Of a stretch of DNA of 64,000 nucleotides, positions 61,053-64,000 are shown one piece after another. The position numbers were made by a program, and so were the translations under genes. How positions within the stretch are numbered: position 1 is the first letter of the stretch; each line of letters opens with the position of its first letter. Under the pieces are notes generated by a model that saw only the letters and a list, made by a program, of their open reading frames with translations, had not been told where the DNA came from and did not search any database. The stretch lies in contig JACFNL010000003.1 of NCBI GenBank assembly GCA_019454875.1, forward strand, positions 1 through 64,000, in the 5' to 3' direction. The stretch is from Candidatus Cloacimonadota bacterium. GTDB lineage: Bacteria > Muiribacteriota > UBA6191.

Positions 61053-64000
61053 ATGAAAAAAGCCCGAAAACTTTCCCCCTCCATTCTATTTGTCTTCTTG
61101 TGTATATGTGGATTGTATCTGGATCACCACTTCAAGTTCAGTCTTGGCAAATCCAACCCTGTTCTCGATATTATCGGTGTTGTATCTGACCCAATCGACA
61201 ATTTTCTAACACAACTGGAACGAAGAGCATATGATTCTTATATATCCAGTCGGAATGCCCAATCCCAACAGGATAAAATCACAATAATTCAGAAGGGTGT
61301 ACTGTCCAATAAATTTGAGGAAAACAGCCCTGAATATCTGCGCCATTTGGATGAACTTACAGTTTCAACTCCTACCAGTAGGGATATTGTTGTCGCAGCA
61401 ATTGATGAAAAAACTTTAACCGTTTTGAATGACTGGCCCATTCGCCGGGACAGATATGCTCAGTTTTTAGAACGACTTTTTGAAAAGGGAAAAGCCAGAA
61501 CAGTGGCATTTGATATTGTCTTCTCAGAAGAAGGAGACAAAGAGGCCATAAACGCCCTAAAAAATCTGAAGAACAAGGTAGGTCCTGATTTAAGTAACGA
61601 AATCGATGAACTGTCAAAACAAATTGACTACAATTTACAGCTCGAACAAAGTTTTGCTCGTTATGCTGACAAAATAGTTGGTGGATTCAGTGTGCTTTCG
61701 AAAGAGGAGGCCACCATAAAGGATTTCAGCAATGTGTTCTTTCCGGCTGAGTACAACAGCTACAGGCTGACAGAGCGAGGAATAGAAAACCAAATCATGC
61801 GTAATTATGGGGGCACATATAATTATGCTGGTTTACGAGAGATTATCAAATACAACGGATTCTTTAATGTGAGTCCAGATGGGGATGGAATTGTAAGAGA
61901 GATCGCTCTTCTAAACGCTCTCCCTGTGAAACTCAAACACAAAGACGGTTCCGTAGATCCAGAATCCTGGGAACTGTTTGGCAGTCTAGGTCTGGAGACC
62001 CTGAATTTGTTGAAACATCGATCCATCAGTGCACCAATCAGTAAAGGCACCTACCTTGAGATGGCTGTGAACTCTCCGTTTTTCTCCTTGAAAGAGGATA
62101 GTAAGAATGCATTAAAACAGAAACTGCGAGAAATCCTGCAAGGATGGAGTGGTGCCACAGAACACCAGAAGTTATTACTTGATTCAGCCTGGGCATTATG
62201 CAGATTCAACATGAGTCCAGATTTTGAATTTCTGGAATCCGCCTTGGTTTTGGCCAACATCGGTGAATATTCAGACATAGATGCCTTTCTATTGTCGCTC
62301 AGCACATTTCCCATGCCTATGATTCACAGAATTCTTCAGAACTTTGAACCTCAGTCTCATTCCCTGTTCCCTGACAAGTCCTTTATTGAACTTGAATCCA
62401 ATCGTGAGATGTTAAAAAAAGTTCAAGGCAGTATAAAACCGGTACTAATCGAAGTACTGGTAGAAAATTTGTGGTCGGGATTATTGCAACATCTGATTCT
62501 GCTGCATAGTTTTTCCAAAGAGGACCTGAATAGTCTCAAGAAGCACTTTGAAACTGCTCTTCTTGCTGAAACAGATTTTTTGACATCCATTTACCAGGAA
62601 GACAATCTGGCCAAACCTGAAAACAAGGTTCGGATGGGGAGTTCTTCAAAAATCAAGGTTGCATATAATGCTACCCGTCAAGGTTATGTTCAGTACTCCA
62701 TGATTGATATCATGCAGGAAGATGAACTAGAGGGAATGCTTTTTGGATTCAAAACCCCAAAGGTTACAATAGAGGAAGCTTTAAAGGATCGAATTGTGAT
62801 TCTTGGTCCCACAGCTCTTGGTATCAATGACTGGAGAGCAACCCCGACCTCCAGCTATATGGACGGTCTTGAGATTCACGCCCATGTTCTGGATAACATT
62901 CGTGATGAAATTCAAATTTTGAGACCAGACGGAGCCTTTTTACTGGAATTTCTCGTTCTATTGTCTTTAATGTTTATCCTGCCATATTGTCTGACTCGAT
63001 TAAATGCAAAATTTGGAGCACTGGTATCCTTGCTTCTTGCGGTAGGATGGTTAGGCTTCTGTTACTACTCTATCCATTACAATTTCTCCTATTATCAGTT
63101 CACTCAAACCGTAAGTTTCATTGGGGTTGTCTATGTTTTGATTACTACCTATGAATACATGATGGAAGAACGGGAAAAGAAAAAAACCAGGGATGCTTTC
63201 CAGCACTATGTGAATGCAAGCGTGGTTGATTCCGTGCTTGCCGATCCAGATATGTTAAAGCTTGGGGGGCAGAAGCGCGACATGACGGTATTGTTCTCTG
63301 ATGTGAGGGGATTTACCACCATCTCGGAAAAGCTGGATGCCACAACTCTGGTGGCTTTGATGAATGACTATCTGGAAGAGATGACCAATCTGGTTCTAGA
63401 ATCAGATGGAACCCTGGACAAGTTCATTGGTGATGCCGTAATGGCATTCTGGGGTGCCCCCTTAAAACAGGAAGATCACGCTGCTAGGGCTACCCTCACA
63501 GCTATTGCAATGTTAAAACGAATGGATACTTTAGCTGTAGAAATCAAGGAAAAATATGATGTAGAAGTGGCCATTGGTATTGGACTAAACACAGGGCCGA
63601 TGGTAGTTGGGAACATGGGTTCAAAACAGAGGTTTAACTATACTGTACTTGGAGATGCGGTAAATCTTGGTGCCCGTCTCGAAGGTCAGACCAAAGGTTA
63701 TGGAGCCTACCTGATTCTTTCAGAAAGTACCTATAATCTGGTAAAAGACTGGGCCGCTGGCCGCCTTCTGGATTTAATTGCCGTAAAGGGAAAAACTCTG
63801 CCTGTGAAGATTTTTGAAGTCATTGGTATAAAAAAGGAAATGAGTGCGGAGGCATTGCGCGGTCTGGAAGAATTTGAGGCTGCGGTGCATACCTATTACT
63901 TCGGCCGCAGGTTCCAGGAAGGTATTCAAGTCTTTAAGGATCTGAAAAAATATAGAAAAGGCAAGGATAAGGCCTGTGATTTGTACATTGAACGCTGTGA
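61053..64000 (+). CDS. CHASE2-domain class III adenylate cyclase, cut by the right edge
   Basis: The frame is open for 982 codons to the edge. After an N-terminal membrane helix (about 9-24) an extracytoplasmic CHASE2 sensor begins (DIVVAAIDEKTLTVLNDWPI at 111-130) and ends near 615 (VILGPTALGINDW, GLEIHAHVLDN). Residues of about 330-530 form an insertion not usual for CHASE2. Three membrane helices follow (627-697). The cyclase domain (about 743-920) has the metal Asp in LFSDVRGFT, KFIGDAVMAFWGAP with the purine-binding Lys of adenylate cyclases, and YTVLGDAVNLGARLEG. It makes cAMP in response to an unknown signal. A C-terminal extension starts near 930. Confidence 0.93.
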   Translation, partial: MKKARKLSPSILFVFLCICGLYLDHHFKFSLGKSNPVLDIIGVVSDPIDNFLTQLERRAYDSYISSRNAQSQQDKITIIQKGVLSNKFEENSPEYLRHLDELTVSTPTSRDIVVAAIDEKTLTVLNDWPIRRDRYAQFLERLFEKGKARTVAFDIVFSEEGDKEAINALKNLKNKVGPDLSNEIDELSKQIDYNLQLEQSFARYADKIVGGFSVLSKEEATIKDFSNVFFPAEYNSYRLTERGIENQIMRNYGGTYNYAGLREIIKYNGFFNVSPDGDGIVREIALLNALPVKLKHKDGSVDPESWELFGSLGLETLNLLKHRSISAPISKGTYLEMAVNSPFFSLKEDSKNALKQKLREILQGWSGATEHQKLLLDSAWALCRFNMSPDFEFLESALVLANIGEYSDIDAFLLSLSTFPMPMIHRILQNFEPQSHSLFPDKSFIELESNREMLKKVQGSIKPVLIEVLVENLWSGLLQHLILLHSFSKEDLNSLKKHFETALLAETDFLTSIYQEDNLAKPENKVRMGSSSKIKVAYNATRQGYVQYSMIDIMQEDELEGMLFGFKTPKVTIEEALKDRIVILGPTALGINDWRATPTSSYMDGLEIHAHVLDNIRDEIQILRPDGAFLLEFLVLLSLMFILPYCLTRLNAKFGALVSLLLAVGWLGFCYYSIHYNFSYYQFTQTVSFIGVVYVLITTYEYMMEEREKKKTRDAFQHYVNASVVDSVLADPDMLKLGGQKRDMTVLFSDVRGFTTISEKLDATTLVALMNDYLEEMTNLVLESDGTLDKFIGDAVMAFWGAPLKQEDHAARATLTAIAMLKRMDTLAVEIKEKYDVEVAIGIGLNTGPMVVGNMGSKQRFNYTVLGDAVNLGARLEGQTKGYGAYLILSESTYNLVKDWAAGRLLDLIAVKGKTLPVKIFEVIGIKKEMSAEALRGLEEFEAAVHTYYFGRRFQEGIQVFKDLKKYRKGKDKACDLYIERC

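Overview
The window is a gene-dense bacterial chromosome segment. It contains housekeeping genes (proS, ahcY, rlmH, gapA, gmhA), many secreted proteins of unknown function, and class III cyclase / cyclic-nucleotide signalling. The large HNH protein near the left end resembles a multi-copy HNH family I associate with Bdellovibrionota and other former 'Deltaproteobacteria'. That placement is an inference; no rRNA or other marker here settles it. Coding is very compact: genes in operons overlap by 4-32 nt, convergent genes overlap at their 3' ends, and many first genes have a TANNNT box 6-7 nt before the start codon and no Shine-Dalgarno (SD) sequence, suggesting leaderless mRNAs.

Left to right. 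1-2000 is accessory defence-type DNA: the 5' part of a type I restriction hsdR, a hicB antitoxin whose hicA partner survives only as a short 3' relic, and an HNH endonuclease. 2426-5070 pairs proline dehydrogenase with prolyl-tRNA synthetase. 5541-9591 holds a TM2 membrane protein and a glutamate dehydrogenase / cyclic-nucleotide-binding / GDP-mannose dehydratase / secreted-protein run. 9681-19368 is an operon of secreted proteins around a 2206-residue protein. 19435-20514 is a glycosyltransferase.

20455-31158 is an eight-gene, tightly overlapping minus-strand operon: M20 amidohydrolase, UDP-glucuronate decarboxylase, a membrane glycosyltransferase fused to a uridine-kinase-like domain, class II aldolase, a tandem-duplicated sugar nucleotidyltransferase, a GT2 glycosyltransferase, and compact carA and carB homologues. 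CarB lacks the oligomerisation and allosteric domains. The set reads as a pathway for an unusual, possibly carbamoylated, activated sugar. A PHP-domain protein and ahcY follow on the other strand.

34441-44647 is the most striking segment. A nine-gene molybdoenzyme operon (two unknown proteins, catalytic alpha with Tat signal, Fe-S beta, haem-b-type gamma, TorD-like chaperone, moeA, mobA, small unknown) is flanked by direct repeats. Each flank is a differently deleted copy of one HEPN-MNT toxin-antitoxin operon, sharing the same promoter/operator and an identical 109-bp tail. This looks like an acquired, potentially excisable respiratory island.

44648-64000 returns to ordinary chromosome: Ser/Thr kinase, SF2 helicase, DUF3084 protein, rlmH and truncated haemoglobin with overlapping divergent starts, thioredoxin-like proteins, an S51-type peptidase, a permuted papain-like protein, an FGE-like protein, gmhA, a left-handed beta-helix protein, gapA, and a CHASE2 adenylate cyclase running off the right edge. 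I saw no rRNA or tRNA gene, CRISPR array or intact insertion sequence.
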